DNA of 64,000 bases from Sphingomonas adhaesiva (GCF_036946125.1 NZ_JAQIJT010000002.1:2478001-2542000), one strand, 5' to 3'; shown: positions 1 to 8,772, counted from the first letter of the stretch. Translations and numbers: made by a program. Notes: generated by a model not told the origin, from the letters alone.

Positions 1-2
1 CC

Positions 3-155
3 TCCGCGCGCCTCTATGCCCAGCAACGCGCCGGCGACTGGACGGGGGTCGTCGACCGCATCGCGCACGACCTGCCCGGCTTCTTCCACCATGGTTCAGC
101 GGAGAACAACGATGGCCAGCCTGCCCAGCCCCTCGGTGCCCGTCTCCTGGGGTGA
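3..155 (+). CDS. C-terminal fragment of probable TPR-containing glycosyltransferase (partial, 5' end outside window)
   Basis: An open frame enters from the left edge and stops at 153-155. The visible tail includes ARLYAQQRAGDWTGVVDRI. From memory of the family, TPR proteins with a GT9-like glycosyltransferase domain often end with a 'xRLxRQ...GDWxxVxxRV' signature after an 'SPWYPT' motif, and this tail fits that pattern. It overlaps the start of the DUF6165 gene by 44 nt, which suggests translational coupling. Only about 50 residues are visible, so the assignment rests on a short C-terminal pattern and on the glycan-synthesis genes that follow. Confidence 0.5.
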   Translation, partial: SARLYAQQRAGDWTGVVDRIAHDLPGFFHHGSAENNDGQPAQPLGARLLG

Positions 156-564
156 ACTGCTCGACAAGATCACGATCCTGGAGATCAAGCGCGATCGCAT
201 CACGCGCCCTGACGCACGCGCGAATGTGCTGCGCGAACATTCGCTGCTCGCCCGCTTCGGATCGGGCGTGCTGCGCAACGCCGCGGTCCGCCAGCTGTTC
301 GGGCGGTTGAAGACGGTCAACGCCGATCTGTGGGACATCGAGGACGCGATCCGCCGCGAAGAAGCCGCCGCCCGCTTCGACGATGCGTTCGTCCGGCTCG
401 CGCGTGCGGTCTATCACCGCAACGACGAACGCGCCGCGCTCAAACGCGCGATCAACCTCGCGCTCGACAGCGAACTGATCGAGGAAAAGAGCTACGCCGA
501 CCTCACCCCCGCTCGTTCAGCGCCACCAGTCGCGCCCCCCGCCCCTCCAGCACCAGCGTCGTGA
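112..564 (+). CDS. DUF6165 family protein
   Basis: A small soluble protein of about 150 aa. It carries the hallmark VPVSWGELLDKITILEIKRDRI segment near the N-terminus, then a helical core with VNADLWDIEDAIRREEAA and a C-terminal NDERAALKRAINLALDSELIEEKSYA, all typical of DUF6165. The family has no established biochemical function but often lies beside glycosyltransferases. ATG 112 was chosen because it leads directly into the conserved domain; ATG 91 and ATG 16 would add residues unlike the family. The last 20 residues or so are Pro/Ala-rich and unlike the family core. They lie where the gene overlaps the convergent phosphatase by 62 nt, so the C-terminus may be a read-through extension. Confidence 0.8.
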   Translation: MASLPSPSVPVSWGELLDKITILEIKRDRITRPDARANVLREHSLLARFGSGVLRNAAVRQLFGRLKTVNADLWDIEDAIRREEAAARFDDAFVRLARAVYHRNDERAALKRAINLALDSELIEEKSYADLTPARSAPPVAPPAPPAPAS

Positions 565-1084
565 CCGACCCCGGGTCGCATTCCAGCTGGAAGATCCGCG
601 TCATTTCCAGCCCCAGATAATGCGCCACCACCCCGCGAATGACGTCGCCATGCGTCACGCACAGCGTAATACCCGGTGGCCGTGCCGCGACGAACCCCAC
701 CGCGCGCGCCACCGCCCCCGCCATCGTCTCCCCGTTCGGGCATCGCGCGCTGTCCCGCGCCGCATTCCATCGCTGCCAGTCGGCGTCCTCGCCGAGCGCG
801 TCGAACGACCGTCCGGTGAAATCGCCGAAGTCGACCTCGTCCAGCCCGTCCGTCACCTCCACCGCCAAGCCCCTCGCCGTGGCGATCGGCCCGGCCGTCT
901 CCAGCGCGCGCCGCCGCGGGCTCGACACGATCGCGTCGACCCGCACGCCGATCATCCGCCGCACCAGCCCCTCCGCCTGCGCCCTGCCCGCCCCGTCCAA
1001 CGCGATATCCGACCGTCCGCTCAGCACGCGCCCGACCTCCGCATGGTGGCCGTGACGGACCAGCATGATCTGCCTCAATGTCAT
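503..1084 (-). CDS. Histidine phosphatase (phosphoglycerate-mutase-like) family protein
   Basis: A 193-residue histidine phosphatase superfamily member. The catalytic LVRHG motif sits at the N-terminus (RHG with the phospho-accepting His), followed by a SSPRRRALETA segment, a catalytic acidic region at GLDEVDFGDFTG, and the second catalytic His in CVTHGDVIRG. This order matches the cofactor-independent phosphatase branch (CobC/GpmB-like small-molecule or alpha-ribazole phosphatases) rather than true glycolytic mutase. ATG 1084 puts RHG at the usual distance from the start; an upstream ATG at 1114 is also in frame. It is convergent with, and overlaps, the DUF6165 gene, and divergent from the sugar-nucleotide operon. 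The substrate cannot be told from the sequence. Confidence 0.85.
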   Translation of the reverse strand: MTLRQIMLVRHGHHAEVGRVLSGRSDIALDGAGRAQAEGLVRRMIGVRVDAIVSSPRRRALETAGPIATARGLAVEVTDGLDEVDFGDFTGRSFDALGEDADWQRWNAARDSARCPNGETMAGAVARAVGFVAARPPGITLCVTHGDVIRGVVAHYLGLEMTRIFQLECDPGSVTTLVLEGRGARLVALNERG

Positions 1085-1190
1085 TCGGCAACCTGCATCA
1101 TAACTCTCGATCAATACGCAAAATCATTGTATCACAATATCTTAGGTAACAATCCTGCCAAGAAGATGTTGATCGTTCCGTAACGGAGGG
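1085..1190. promoter_or_regulatory. Divergent promoter region, AT-rich, with strong RBS before the epimerase operon
   Basis: This gap between the phosphatase (-) and the first epimerase (+) is clearly less GC-rich than its surroundings (for example 1110-1150, with a run around atcattgtatcacaatat). It ends in a GGAGGG Shine-Dalgarno immediately before ATG 1191. It is the likely start point of the 1191-8694 operon. No specific operator was identified. Confidence 0.45.
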
Positions 1191-2309
1191 ATGCGGGTGG
1201 AAACGATCCTGATTACCGGCGGCGCAGGCTTCATCGGCCGGTTCGTCGCCGACGAACTGCTGGCCCGCGGCCACCGGGTGCGCGTGCTCGACAGCCTGAT
1301 CGAGCAGGTTCACGGCGATGGCGACCGGCCGCCCCTGCTCAACGACGAGGTCGAACTGATCCGCGGCGACGTCCGCAACGGCGACGTCGTGGCGAAGGCG
1401 CTCGCCGGCGTCGACAGCGTCATCCACCTCGCCGCAGAGGTCGGCGTCGGCCAGTCGATGTACGAGGTCGAGCGCTATACCTCGACCAACGACGTCGGCA
1501 CCGCCGTCCTGTTCGAGAAGCTGATCGACCGCCCCGTCCGCCGCGTCGTCACCGCCTCCTCCATGTCGATCTACGGCGAGGGTCTCTACCGCGATGCCGA
1601 TGGGGGCGTGGTGCAGGATGCCGCGCGCAATGGGCTGCGCGACGGGCTGACGAACTGGGACCCGGTCGACACGCACGGTCGCCCGCTCACCCCGGTCGCC
1701 ACGCCGGAGTGGAAGCGGCCCAACCTCGCCTCGATCTACGCACTCAACAAATATGTGCAGGAGCGCACCACGCATATCATGGCCGCACCCTACGGGATCG
1801 AGGGTGTGTGCCTGCGCCTGTTCAACGTCTATGGCCCGGGGCAGGCGCTCTCCAATCCCTATACCGGCGTGCTGGCGATCTTCGCCTCGCGACTGCTCAA
1901 CGGGCAGCAGCCGATGATCTTCGAGGATGGCGAGCAGCGCCGCGACTTCGTCCATGTCACCGACGTCGCGCGCGCGTTCGCCGATGCGCTGGTGTTGCCA
2001 CAGGCGGTCGGGGGCACGTTCAACATCGGCTCCGGGCAGGATCGCTCGGTAAGCGAGGTCGCAACCGAACTCGCCCACGCCATGGGCAAGAACCATGTCG
2101 CGCCCGAGATCGTCGGCAAGGCGCGGATCGGCGACATCCGCCACTGCTTCTGCGACACCACGCTGGCGCACGATCGGCTGGGTTTCGCCGCGCGACAGGA
2201 TTTCCGTGCGGGGTTGGCCGAACTCGCCGAATGGGTCGCGCGGCAGACCGCCGTGGACAAGGTGACGACGATGCGGGCCGAGCTGGAAGAGCGCGGGCTG
2301 ATCGCATGA
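1191..2309 (+). CDS. NAD-dependent sugar-nucleotide epimerase/dehydratase (extended SDR)
   Basis: A 372-aa extended short-chain dehydrogenase acting on a nucleotide sugar in the cytosol. The Rossmann motif GGAGFIG is at residues 10-16. The active-site Ser region SSMSIYGEG is near 122-131, and the YxxxK catalytic pair is Tyr183/Lys187 in YALNK. The sequence around SMSIYGEG and the Pro/Glu-rich insertion before the YxxxK motif resemble dTDP-L-rhamnose 4-epimerase-like enzymes, but the exact substrate is inferred only. The start is supported by a GGAGGG site just upstream. First gene of a tightly coupled operon: its stop overlaps the next ATG by 4 nt (ATGA). Confidence 0.88.
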   Translation: MRVETILITGGAGFIGRFVADELLARGHRVRVLDSLIEQVHGDGDRPPLLNDEVELIRGDVRNGDVVAKALAGVDSVIHLAAEVGVGQSMYEVERYTSTNDVGTAVLFEKLIDRPVRRVVTASSMSIYGEGLYRDADGGVVQDAARNGLRDGLTNWDPVDTHGRPLTPVATPEWKRPNLASIYALNKYVQERTTHIMAAPYGIEGVCLRLFNVYGPGQALSNPYTGVLAIFASRLLNGQQPMIFEDGEQRRDFVHVTDVARAFADALVLPQAVGGTFNIGSGQDRSVSEVATELAHAMGKNHVAPEIVGKARIGDIRHCFCDTTLAHDRLGFAARQDFRAGLAELAEWVARQTAVDKVTTMRAELEERGLIA

Positions 2310-3349
2310 CAGGCCCGGTTCTGGTCACCGGCGGCGCGGGGTTCATCGGTTCCAATCTTGCCGACCGGCTGGCGAGTGACGGGCATGACGTGCTGGTCTA
2401 CGACGCGCTCGCCCGTGCTGGGGTCGACCGGAACCTCGCGTGGCTCCAGCAGCGCCACGGCGACCGCATCCGCTTCGTCCACGCCGACCTGCGCGACGAG
2501 GCCGCTCTGACGCAGACCGCGGCGCAGGCAAGCGCCGTTTTCCACCTGGCGGCTCAGGTCGCGGTCACCACCAGCCTCGACGATCCGCGCGCCGACCATG
2601 CGATCAACGTCACGGGCACACTGACCTTGCTGGAGGCGCTGCGGTGTCATGCGCCGGACGTGCCGTTGATCTTCGCTTCGACCAACAAGGTGTACGGCGA
2701 CCTGGCCGACCTCGATTTCTTGCTGGAAGACGACGCCTATCGCCCGGTCGACGCGCACGTCCGCGCGCATGGCATCGGCGAGGCGCGCCCGCTCGACTTC
2801 CACACGCCTTATGGCGTGTCCAAAGGCGCCGCGGATCAGTATGTGCTCGATTACGCGCGCAGCTATGACCTGAAGACCTGCGTCTTCCGGATGAGCTGCA
2901 TCTACGGCCAGCGCCAGATGGGGACCGAGGATCAGGGCTGGGTCGCCCACTTCCTGATCCGCGCGCTCTCCGGCGATCCCATCACGCTTTATGGTGACGG
3001 CTATCAGGTGCGCGACGTGCTCGACGTGCGCGATGCGGTCGCCGCCTATATCGCGGCATGGCGCAGGATCGACCGCGTCACCGGCCGCGCGTTCAATCTG
3101 GGCGGGGGGCCGGACAATGCGGTCAGCCTGCGCGCCCTGCTCGATTATATCGCGACGCTCACCGGATGCACCCCGCGTGTCGAGTATGCCGACTGGCGCG
3201 CGGGCGACCAGCGCTATTTCGTCGCCGATGCGCGCGCCGCCGCCGCCGCGCTCGACATGCCCGCGCGCCGCGACTGGCGTGACGGCGTCGCCGCGCTCGC
3301 CGACTGGCTGAGGCAGGAGCGCCGCGCTCCGGTCGAGGTGGCGGCATGA
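2306..3349 (+). CDS. CDP-paratose 2-epimerase-like NAD-dependent sugar epimerase
   Basis: A 347-aa extended SDR with GGAGFIG at residues 9-15, the diagnostic ASTNKVYGD motif, and YGVSK with catalytic Tyr169/Lys173. The stretch after the active site (DQYVLDYARSYDLKTCVFRM, then SCIYGQRQMGTEDQGW) is characteristic of the CDP-paratose/tyvelose epimerase (RfbE-like) clade rather than GalE or RmlB. Enzymes of this clade remodel a 6-deoxy or other sugar nucleotide for a surface glycan. ATG 2306 overlaps the preceding stop by 4 nt and gives a normal N-terminus; earlier in-frame starts lie inside the upstream gene. The gene also overlaps the next start by 4 nt. The actual sugar is not deducible. Confidence 0.85.
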   Translation: MTGPVLVTGGAGFIGSNLADRLASDGHDVLVYDALARAGVDRNLAWLQQRHGDRIRFVHADLRDEAALTQTAAQASAVFHLAAQVAVTTSLDDPRADHAINVTGTLTLLEALRCHAPDVPLIFASTNKVYGDLADLDFLLEDDAYRPVDAHVRAHGIGEARPLDFHTPYGVSKGAADQYVLDYARSYDLKTCVFRMSCIYGQRQMGTEDQGWVAHFLIRALSGDPITLYGDGYQVRDVLDVRDAVAAYIAAWRRIDRVTGRAFNLGGGPDNAVSLRALLDYIATLTGCTPRVEYADWRAGDQRYFVADARAAAAALDMPARRDWRDGVAALADWLRQERRAPVEVAA

Positions 3350-4419
3350 CGCGTCTTCTGATGACCGCCGATACGGTCGGCGGCGTGTGGCAATATGCCA
3401 CCGACCTCGCGCACGGGCTGACCGCCGCTGGGATGACGGTCGAACTCGCCATCCTTGGGCCGCCTCCTGGCGAGGCGCAGCGCGCCGCCGCCGCGGGCCT
3501 GACCGTGATCGACACCGGGCTGCCGCTCGACTGGCTCGCCGACGGACCCGCCGCGGTCGAGCAGGCCGCCACTGCCATCGCCGCGCTCGCGTCGGCGCGC
3601 GGTGCCGACCTCGTCCAGCTCAACCAGCCCGCGCTGGCGATCGCCCGCTTCGACCGACCCGTCGTCGCGGTCGCGCACAGCTGCGTCGCGACGTGGTGGG
3701 ACGCCATCGAGCGCGGCCCCCTCCCCGCCGATTTCGCCTGGCAGACCGGCCTGATCGCGCGCGGACTGGCGAACGCCGATGCGGTCGTCTGCCCCTCGCG
3801 CAGCCATGCCGCCGCCGTCCAGCGGACCTACCGCCTGCCCCGCGCCCCGCTGGTGATCCACAACGCACGCGACCGCGCCGCGGCCGATGGTGCGCTCCAC
3901 GATTTCGTCTTCACCGCGGGACGGCTGTGGGACCGCGGCAAGAACGTCGCGACACTCGACCGCGCCGCCGCACGGCTTGGCGTGCCGTTCAAGGCCGCCG
4001 GCGCGATCACGGGACCACAGGGCGACCGAGTGGCGGCGGGGAACCTCCACCTGCTGGATCATGTCGGCGACGATACGATCACCCGCTGCCTCTCGACGCG
4101 CCCGGTCTTCGCGTCCGCTGCGCGCTACGAGCCGTTCGGGCTCGCGGTGCTGGAGGCCGCGCTGGCAGGCTGCACACTGGTGCTGTCGGACATCCCGACC
4201 TTCCGCGAATTGTGGGACGGGGTCGCGGTCTTCGTCGACCCCGGTGACGCGCCCGCCTTCGCCGATGCGATCGAGGCGCTGGTCGCCGATCCGCAGCGTG
4301 TCGCGATCGGCCACGCTGCCCGCGAGCGTGCACTGAGCTACTCCCCGCAGCGGCAAATCGGTGCGATGATCGCGCTCTACGACCGGCTGCTGCCCGCAAC
4401 ACGCTGGGTGGCGGCATGA
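3346..4419 (+). CDS. Family 4-type (GT-B) glycosyltransferase
   Basis: A 357-aa GT-B fold transferase. The N-terminal acceptor domain opens with TADTVGGVWQYATDLAHGL, a pattern shared by GT4 enzymes, where the GGV loop lies at the acceptor site. The C-terminal nucleotide-sugar domain holds the E-x7-E type segment SARYEPFGLAVLEAALAGC, with the paired glutamates of retaining GT4 enzymes. It probably transfers a sugar made by the two epimerases upstream. No transmembrane segment is seen, so it should be a cytosolic or peripheral enzyme. It overlaps both neighbours by 4 nt. Confidence 0.88.
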   Translation: MTRLLMTADTVGGVWQYATDLAHGLTAAGMTVELAILGPPPGEAQRAAAAGLTVIDTGLPLDWLADGPAAVEQAATAIAALASARGADLVQLNQPALAIARFDRPVVAVAHSCVATWWDAIERGPLPADFAWQTGLIARGLANADAVVCPSRSHAAAVQRTYRLPRAPLVIHNARDRAAADGALHDFVFTAGRLWDRGKNVATLDRAAARLGVPFKAAGAITGPQGDRVAAGNLHLLDHVGDDTITRCLSTRPVFASAARYEPFGLAVLEAALAGCTLVLSDIPTFRELWDGVAVFVDPGDAPAFADAIEALVADPQRVAIGHAARERALSYSPQRQIGAMIALYDRLLPATRWVAA

Positions 4420-5525
4420 GGATCGTGTATTTCACGCACAGTCTCGTCTCGTGCTGGAACCACGGCAATGCGCATTTCCTGCGCGGCGTGCTGTCGGAGC
4501 TGATCGCGCGCGGCCACGACGTCCGCGTCTTCGCGCCGGAGAACAGCTGGAGCCTCGCCAACCTGCTCGCCGATCACGGCCCCGAGGCGCTCGATGCCTA
4601 TCGCACGGCCTATCCGGAGCTGGGATCGGTCTGCTATCCGGAGGATGCGGATGTCGAGGCGATGGCCGATGGCGCCGATGTCGTCATCGTGCATGAGTGG
4701 AATGCGCACGCGTTGGTCGCGCGATTGGGCCAGTTGCGCAAGCGCGGCGCCGCCTTCACCCTGCTGTTCCACGACACCCACCACCGCGCGGTCAGCGCCC
4801 CCGACGAGATGCGCGCCTACGACCTGTCGGGCTATGACGGCGTGCTCGCCTTCGGGGAGACGCTGTCGCAGGTCTATCGCGGCTGGGGCTGGGGTGACCG
4901 CGTGTGGACCTGGCACGAGGCCGCCGACACGCGCCGCTTCGTACCGCTGGAGGGCGAGCGCGACGGGCTGATCTGGATCGGCAACTGGGGCGATGGCGAG
5001 CGCACCGCGGAGATCGAGCAATTCCTGCTCGCCCCCGCCCGCGCCGCCAACCTGCCACTCGACGTGCACGGCGTCCGCTATCCCGCGGCGGCGATGGCGA
5101 TGCTCGCGCGCTACGGCGTGCGCTATCGCGGCTGGGCCGCCAACGCGGTCGCGCCGGCGCTGTTCGCGCAGCATCTGGCGACAGTGCACGTCCCACGACG
5201 CTATTACGCCACCATCCTCCCCGGCATCCCCACGATCCGCGTGTTCGAGGCATTGGCCTGCGGCATCCCCCTCGTCTCCGCACCGTGGGACGACAGCGAG
5301 GGGCTGTTCCGTACCGGCCAGGACTTCCTGACCGCGCATGACGGTGCGGCGATGACCGCGCGGCTGCGCGACCTGCGCGACGACGCTGCGCTGCGCACCG
5401 CGCTGGCGAAGTCGGGGCGCGAGACCATTCTGGCGCGCCACACCTGCGCGCACCGCGTCGACGAACTGATGGCGATCCTCGCCCGCATCGATGCCCACCC
5501 CCAGCAACGGAGCGCCGCGGCATGA
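4416..5525 (+). CDS. CgeB-like glycosyltransferase, first of three tandem paralogues
   Basis: A 369-aa protein of the CgeB/Glyco_trans_1_2 type. It opens with FTHSLVSCWNHGNAHFLRGV and has a central segment DGLIWIGNWGDGERT and a C-terminal donor-site region GIPTIRVFEALACGIPLVSA. The N-terminal pattern (hydrophobic strand, SLxSxWxxGxAxxxRxxL) recurs in the next two genes, so the three arose by duplication. A predicted role is sequential transfer of residues onto a surface or secreted glycan, or protein glycosylation. It overlaps its neighbours by 4 nt on each side. Acceptor and donor are unknown. Confidence 0.82.
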   Translation: MRIVYFTHSLVSCWNHGNAHFLRGVLSELIARGHDVRVFAPENSWSLANLLADHGPEALDAYRTAYPELGSVCYPEDADVEAMADGADVVIVHEWNAHALVARLGQLRKRGAAFTLLFHDTHHRAVSAPDEMRAYDLSGYDGVLAFGETLSQVYRGWGWGDRVWTWHEAADTRRFVPLEGERDGLIWIGNWGDGERTAEIEQFLLAPARAANLPLDVHGVRYPAAAMAMLARYGVRYRGWAANAVAPALFAQHLATVHVPRRYYATILPGIPTIRVFEALACGIPLVSAPWDDSEGLFRTGQDFLTAHDGAAMTARLRDLRDDAALRTALAKSGRETILARHTCAHRVDELMAILARIDAHPQQRSAAA

Positions 5526-6607
5526 AGATCGCCTTCTACGGATCCAGCCTGCTGTCGTCCTACTGGAACGGCGCCGCGACCTACTACCGCGGCATCCTGC
5601 GCGCGCTCGCCGCGCGAGGGCACGACATCACCTTCTACGAACCCGACGCCTTCGGCCGGCAGCAGCACCGCGACATCGACCCGCCCGATTATGCCAAGGT
5701 GGTCGTCTATCCCGCCACCAGCGACGGCCTGCGCGGCGTCCTCGCTCAGGCGGGCGCGGCGGACGTCGTGGTGAAGGCGAACGGCGTCGGCGTGTTCGAC
5801 CGCGAATTGCTGGAGGGCATTCTCGCCCACGCCCGCGAGGATGCGCTGACGATCTTCTGGGACGTCGACGCCGCCGCCACCCTGGACGAGATGCGCGCCG
5901 ACCCCGCGCACCCGGTCCGCGCCGCGCTGCCGTCGCTCGACATGGTGCTGACCTACGGAGGGGGCGATCCGGTGGTGGACGCCTATCGCGCGTTCGGCGC
6001 GGCGCGATGCGTTCCCGTCTACAACGCGCTCGACCCCCAGACCCACCACCCGGTCGCGCCGGACGCGCGCTTCGCCTGCGACCTCGCCTTTCTCGGCAAC
6101 CGCCTCCCCGATCGCGAGGCGCGCGTGGAGGAATTCTTCTTGCGCCCCGCCGCCGTGATGACCGAACGATCCTTCCTGATCGGCGGCAACGGCTGGGAAA
6201 CCAAGGCAATGCCCGCCAACGTCCGCCACCGCGGCCACGTCTTCACCGCGGAGCACAACGCCTTCAACTGCACACCCCGCGCCGTCCTGAACGTCGCGCG
6301 CGACTCGATGGCGCATGTCGGCTTCTCCCCCGCGACCCGCGTGTTCGAGGCCGCAGGCGCCGCCGCCTGCCTCATCACCGACGCATGGGAGGGGATCGAG
6401 CTCTTCCTCACCCCTGACCGCGAAGTGTTGGTGGCGCGCGACGGGCAGGACGTGGTCGAGCATCTCGCCGCGCTCACCCCCGAACGCGCGCAGGCGATCG
6501 GCGAAGCGGCGATCGCGCGCGTCCGGCGCGAGCATACCTACGACTTGCGCGGCGCGCAGGTCGACGCGCTGCTGCGGGCCCATGCCGACCGGCGAGTGGC
6601 GGCATGA
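5522..6607 (+). CDS. CgeB-like glycosyltransferase, second tandem paralogue
   Basis: 361 aa. It starts YGSSLLSSYWNGAATYYRGI, which aligns with the starts of the flanking genes. The middle contains CDLAFLGNRLPDREARVEEF, a 'DLAFLGN/SYLGT' feature common to CgeB-type proteins. The C-terminal donor-binding region is GFSPATRVFEAAGAAACLIT followed by WEGIELFL. The conserved 'SPATRVFEA' motif supports a retaining GT-B transferase. ATG 5522 overlaps the upstream stop by 4 nt. Members of this family were first noticed in Bacillus spore-coat maturation but are widespread in polysaccharide loci. The specific sugar is unknown. Confidence 0.82.
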   Translation: MKIAFYGSSLLSSYWNGAATYYRGILRALAARGHDITFYEPDAFGRQQHRDIDPPDYAKVVVYPATSDGLRGVLAQAGAADVVVKANGVGVFDRELLEGILAHAREDALTIFWDVDAAATLDEMRADPAHPVRAALPSLDMVLTYGGGDPVVDAYRAFGAARCVPVYNALDPQTHHPVAPDARFACDLAFLGNRLPDREARVEEFFLRPAAVMTERSFLIGGNGWETKAMPANVRHRGHVFTAEHNAFNCTPRAVLNVARDSMAHVGFSPATRVFEAAGAAACLITDAWEGIELFLTPDREVLVARDGQDVVEHLAALTPERAQAIGEAAIARVRREHTYDLRGAQVDALLRAHADRRVAA

Positions 6608-7680
6608 AGCTGATCGTCCTTGGCCTCTCGCTTTCCTCCTCCTGGGGGAATGGCCACGCCACCACCTTTCGCGCGCTGCTGAAGGCATTTGCCGCCCGCG
6701 GGCACGACGTGCACTTTCTGGAGCGCGACGTCCCCTGGTACGCCGCGCATCGCGACGAACCCGCGCCCGAGTACTGCCGGCTCGATCTCTATCCCACGCT
6801 GGATGCGCTGGACGACTGGCGGGGCACCATCGCGGATGCCGACGTGGTGATCGTCGGCTCCTACGTGCCCGACGGGATCGCGGTCGCGCGCCTGGTGCAG
6901 GACTGGGCGCGGGGAGTCACCGCCTTCTACGACATCGACACCCCGGTCACGCTCGCTGCGCTGGACCGCGGCACCTGCGCGTATCTGTGGCCGGCGGTCA
7001 TCCCCGGCTTCGACGTCTATCTTTCCTTCACCGGCGGCCCGACGCTGGCGCGGATCGAACGCCAGTACGGCAGCCCCGCCGCCCGCGCGCTGTACTGCTC
7101 CGCCGATACCGACCGCTACCGTCCCACCGGCGCGGCGAAGCGCTGGGACCTGTCCTATCTCGGCACCTACAGTCCCGACCGCCAGCCGACGCTCGAGCGG
7201 CTGCTGATCGAGCCTGCCCGCCGCGCGCCCCATCGCCGCTTCGTCGTCGCGGGGCCGCAATATCCCGCCGACGTCGACTGGCCCGCCAACGTCGAGCGGA
7301 TCGAGCATCTGCCCCCCGCCGGTCACCCCGATTTCTACTCCGCCAGCCGCGCGACGCTGAACGTCACCCGTGCGGACATGATCGCGGCAGGCTGGTCGCC
7401 CTCCGTCCGCCTGTTCGAGGCGGCGGCCTGCGGCACTCCGATCGTGTCGGACCGCTGGGACGGGATCGACGACCTGCTGGTGCCGGATCGCGAGATCATC
7501 CTGGCCGACACCACCGACGATGCACTCGCCGCGCTCGATCGCGAGGACCTGCCCGCGATCGGCGACGCCGCCCGGATGCGCGTCCTCGCCCAGCACGCCG
7601 CCATCCACCGCGCCGCCGAACTCGAACATCACCTGATCGCCGCGATCGCTGCCGGCCGGCGCGCGCGTGCCTACGCCTAG
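6604..7680 (+). CDS. CgeB-like glycosyltransferase, third tandem paralogue
   Basis: 358 aa. The N-terminus LGLSLSSSWGNGHATTFRAL repeats the pattern of the two upstream paralogues. The body has WDLSYLGTYSPDRQPTLERL and a donor-site region AGWSPSVRLFEAAACGTPIV followed by WDGIDDLLVPDRE, close in layout to the second paralogue. This is consistent with a retaining GT-B enzyme lacking membrane segments. It overlaps the second paralogue by 4 nt and is separated from the SDR downstream by 15 nt that contain an AAGGAG ribosome-binding site. Confidence 0.83.
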   Translation: MKLIVLGLSLSSSWGNGHATTFRALLKAFAARGHDVHFLERDVPWYAAHRDEPAPEYCRLDLYPTLDALDDWRGTIADADVVIVGSYVPDGIAVARLVQDWARGVTAFYDIDTPVTLAALDRGTCAYLWPAVIPGFDVYLSFTGGPTLARIERQYGSPAARALYCSADTDRYRPTGAAKRWDLSYLGTYSPDRQPTLERLLIEPARRAPHRRFVVAGPQYPADVDWPANVERIEHLPPAGHPDFYSASRATLNVTRADMIAAGWSPSVRLFEAAACGTPIVSDRWDGIDDLLVPDREIILADTTDDALAALDREDLPAIGDAARMRVLAQHAAIHRAAELEHHLIAAIAAGRRARAYA

Positions 7681-7695
7681 AAGGAGACACCAACC

Positions 7696-8694
7696 ATGGG
7701 TCAACAGCCACCGATCGCTCTGGTCGCCGGGGGCGCGGGCTTCATCGGGTCGCATCTGTGCCGCGCGCTGGCCGAGCGCGGGTTCGAGGTGCTGTGCCTC
7801 GACAACCTCCAGACCGCGCGCCCCTCCAACCTGCGCGTGCTGGAGGACCTGCCCGGCTTCACCTTCGTCGAGGCCGACATCGTCAACGCGCTGCCCGCCA
7901 CCGTCATGCGCCACGCGCGGCGTATCACCCGCATCTACAATTGCGCCTGCGCCGCCTCGCCCCCGCAATATCAGGCCGATCCCGAGCATACGATGCTGAC
8001 CAACGTCGTCGGCACGCACCACCTGCTGCGCCTCGCCGAGCAGAGCGGCGCGCGCTTCCTGCTGACCTCCACCAGCGAAGTCTATGGCGACCCGGAGGTG
8101 CATCCGCAGGTGGAGGGCTATCGCGGCTGGGTCAGCTGCACCGGCCCGCGCGCCTGCTATGACGAAGGCAAGCGCGCGGCGGAGGCGATGACCTTCGACT
8201 ATGCTCGCATGGCGCGCGCGGAGGTGCGCGTCGCGCGCATCTTCAACACCTATGGACCGCACATGCACCCCGATGACGGGCGCGTCGTCTCCAACCTCGT
8301 GTGTCAGGCGCTGACCGGCAACGATATCACCGTCTACGGCGACGGCACGCAGACGCGCAGCTTCTGCTACGTCAGCGACATGGTGGAGGGACTGATCCGG
8401 CTGATGGAAAGCGACATCGACGGGATGGAGCCGGTCAACCTGGGCAACCCCGACGAATTCACGATCGGCGAACTGCTGGACAAGGTGCTGGCGCTGGTGC
8501 CGACCGACGGCCGCGTCATCCACATGGACCTGCCCCAGGACGATCCCCGCCGCCGCCGCCCCGACATCGCCCGCGCGCGGTCGCTGCTGGGTTGGGAACC
8601 GAAGGTGCGGATCGACGATGGCCTGCCGCGGACGGCAGCCTGGTTCGCGGAAGAGCTGGGGGTAAGCACTCCGGCGTTGATGGCGGCGGAGTAA
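7696..8694 (+). CDS. UDP-glucuronate decarboxylase (UXS)-like NAD-dependent SDR
   Basis: 332 aa extended SDR. The nucleotide-binding motif is GGAGFIGSH. An 'AASPPQYQADPEHTMLTNV' segment corresponds to the ACPASP...YxxxPxxT motif of UDP-xylose synthases; then come TSTSEVYGDPEVHPQ, a GPRACYDEGKRAAE stretch with the YxxxK pair, and RIFNTYGPHMHPDDGRVVSN. All are hallmarks of UXS enzymes, which convert UDP-glucuronate to UDP-xylose. The strand after CA is slightly divergent (CACAASP). It has its own AAGGAG RBS. As last gene of the operon it would supply UDP-xylose or a related donor for the four transferases upstream. Confidence 0.82.
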   Translation: MGQQPPIALVAGGAGFIGSHLCRALAERGFEVLCLDNLQTARPSNLRVLEDLPGFTFVEADIVNALPATVMRHARRITRIYNCACAASPPQYQADPEHTMLTNVVGTHHLLRLAEQSGARFLLTSTSEVYGDPEVHPQVEGYRGWVSCTGPRACYDEGKRAAEAMTFDYARMARAEVRVARIFNTYGPHMHPDDGRVVSNLVCQALTGNDITVYGDGTQTRSFCYVSDMVEGLIRLMESDIDGMEPVNLGNPDEFTIGELLDKVLALVPTDGRVIHMDLPQDDPRRRRPDIARARSLLGWEPKVRIDDGLPRTAAWFAEELGVSTPALMAAE

Positions 8695-8772
8695 GCCCGC
8701 GAGAAAACCAGGGGCGGACCGGCATTGGGATCATCTCACCAAAGGCACCGACTGAAAAAGGGGCAATCAGGC

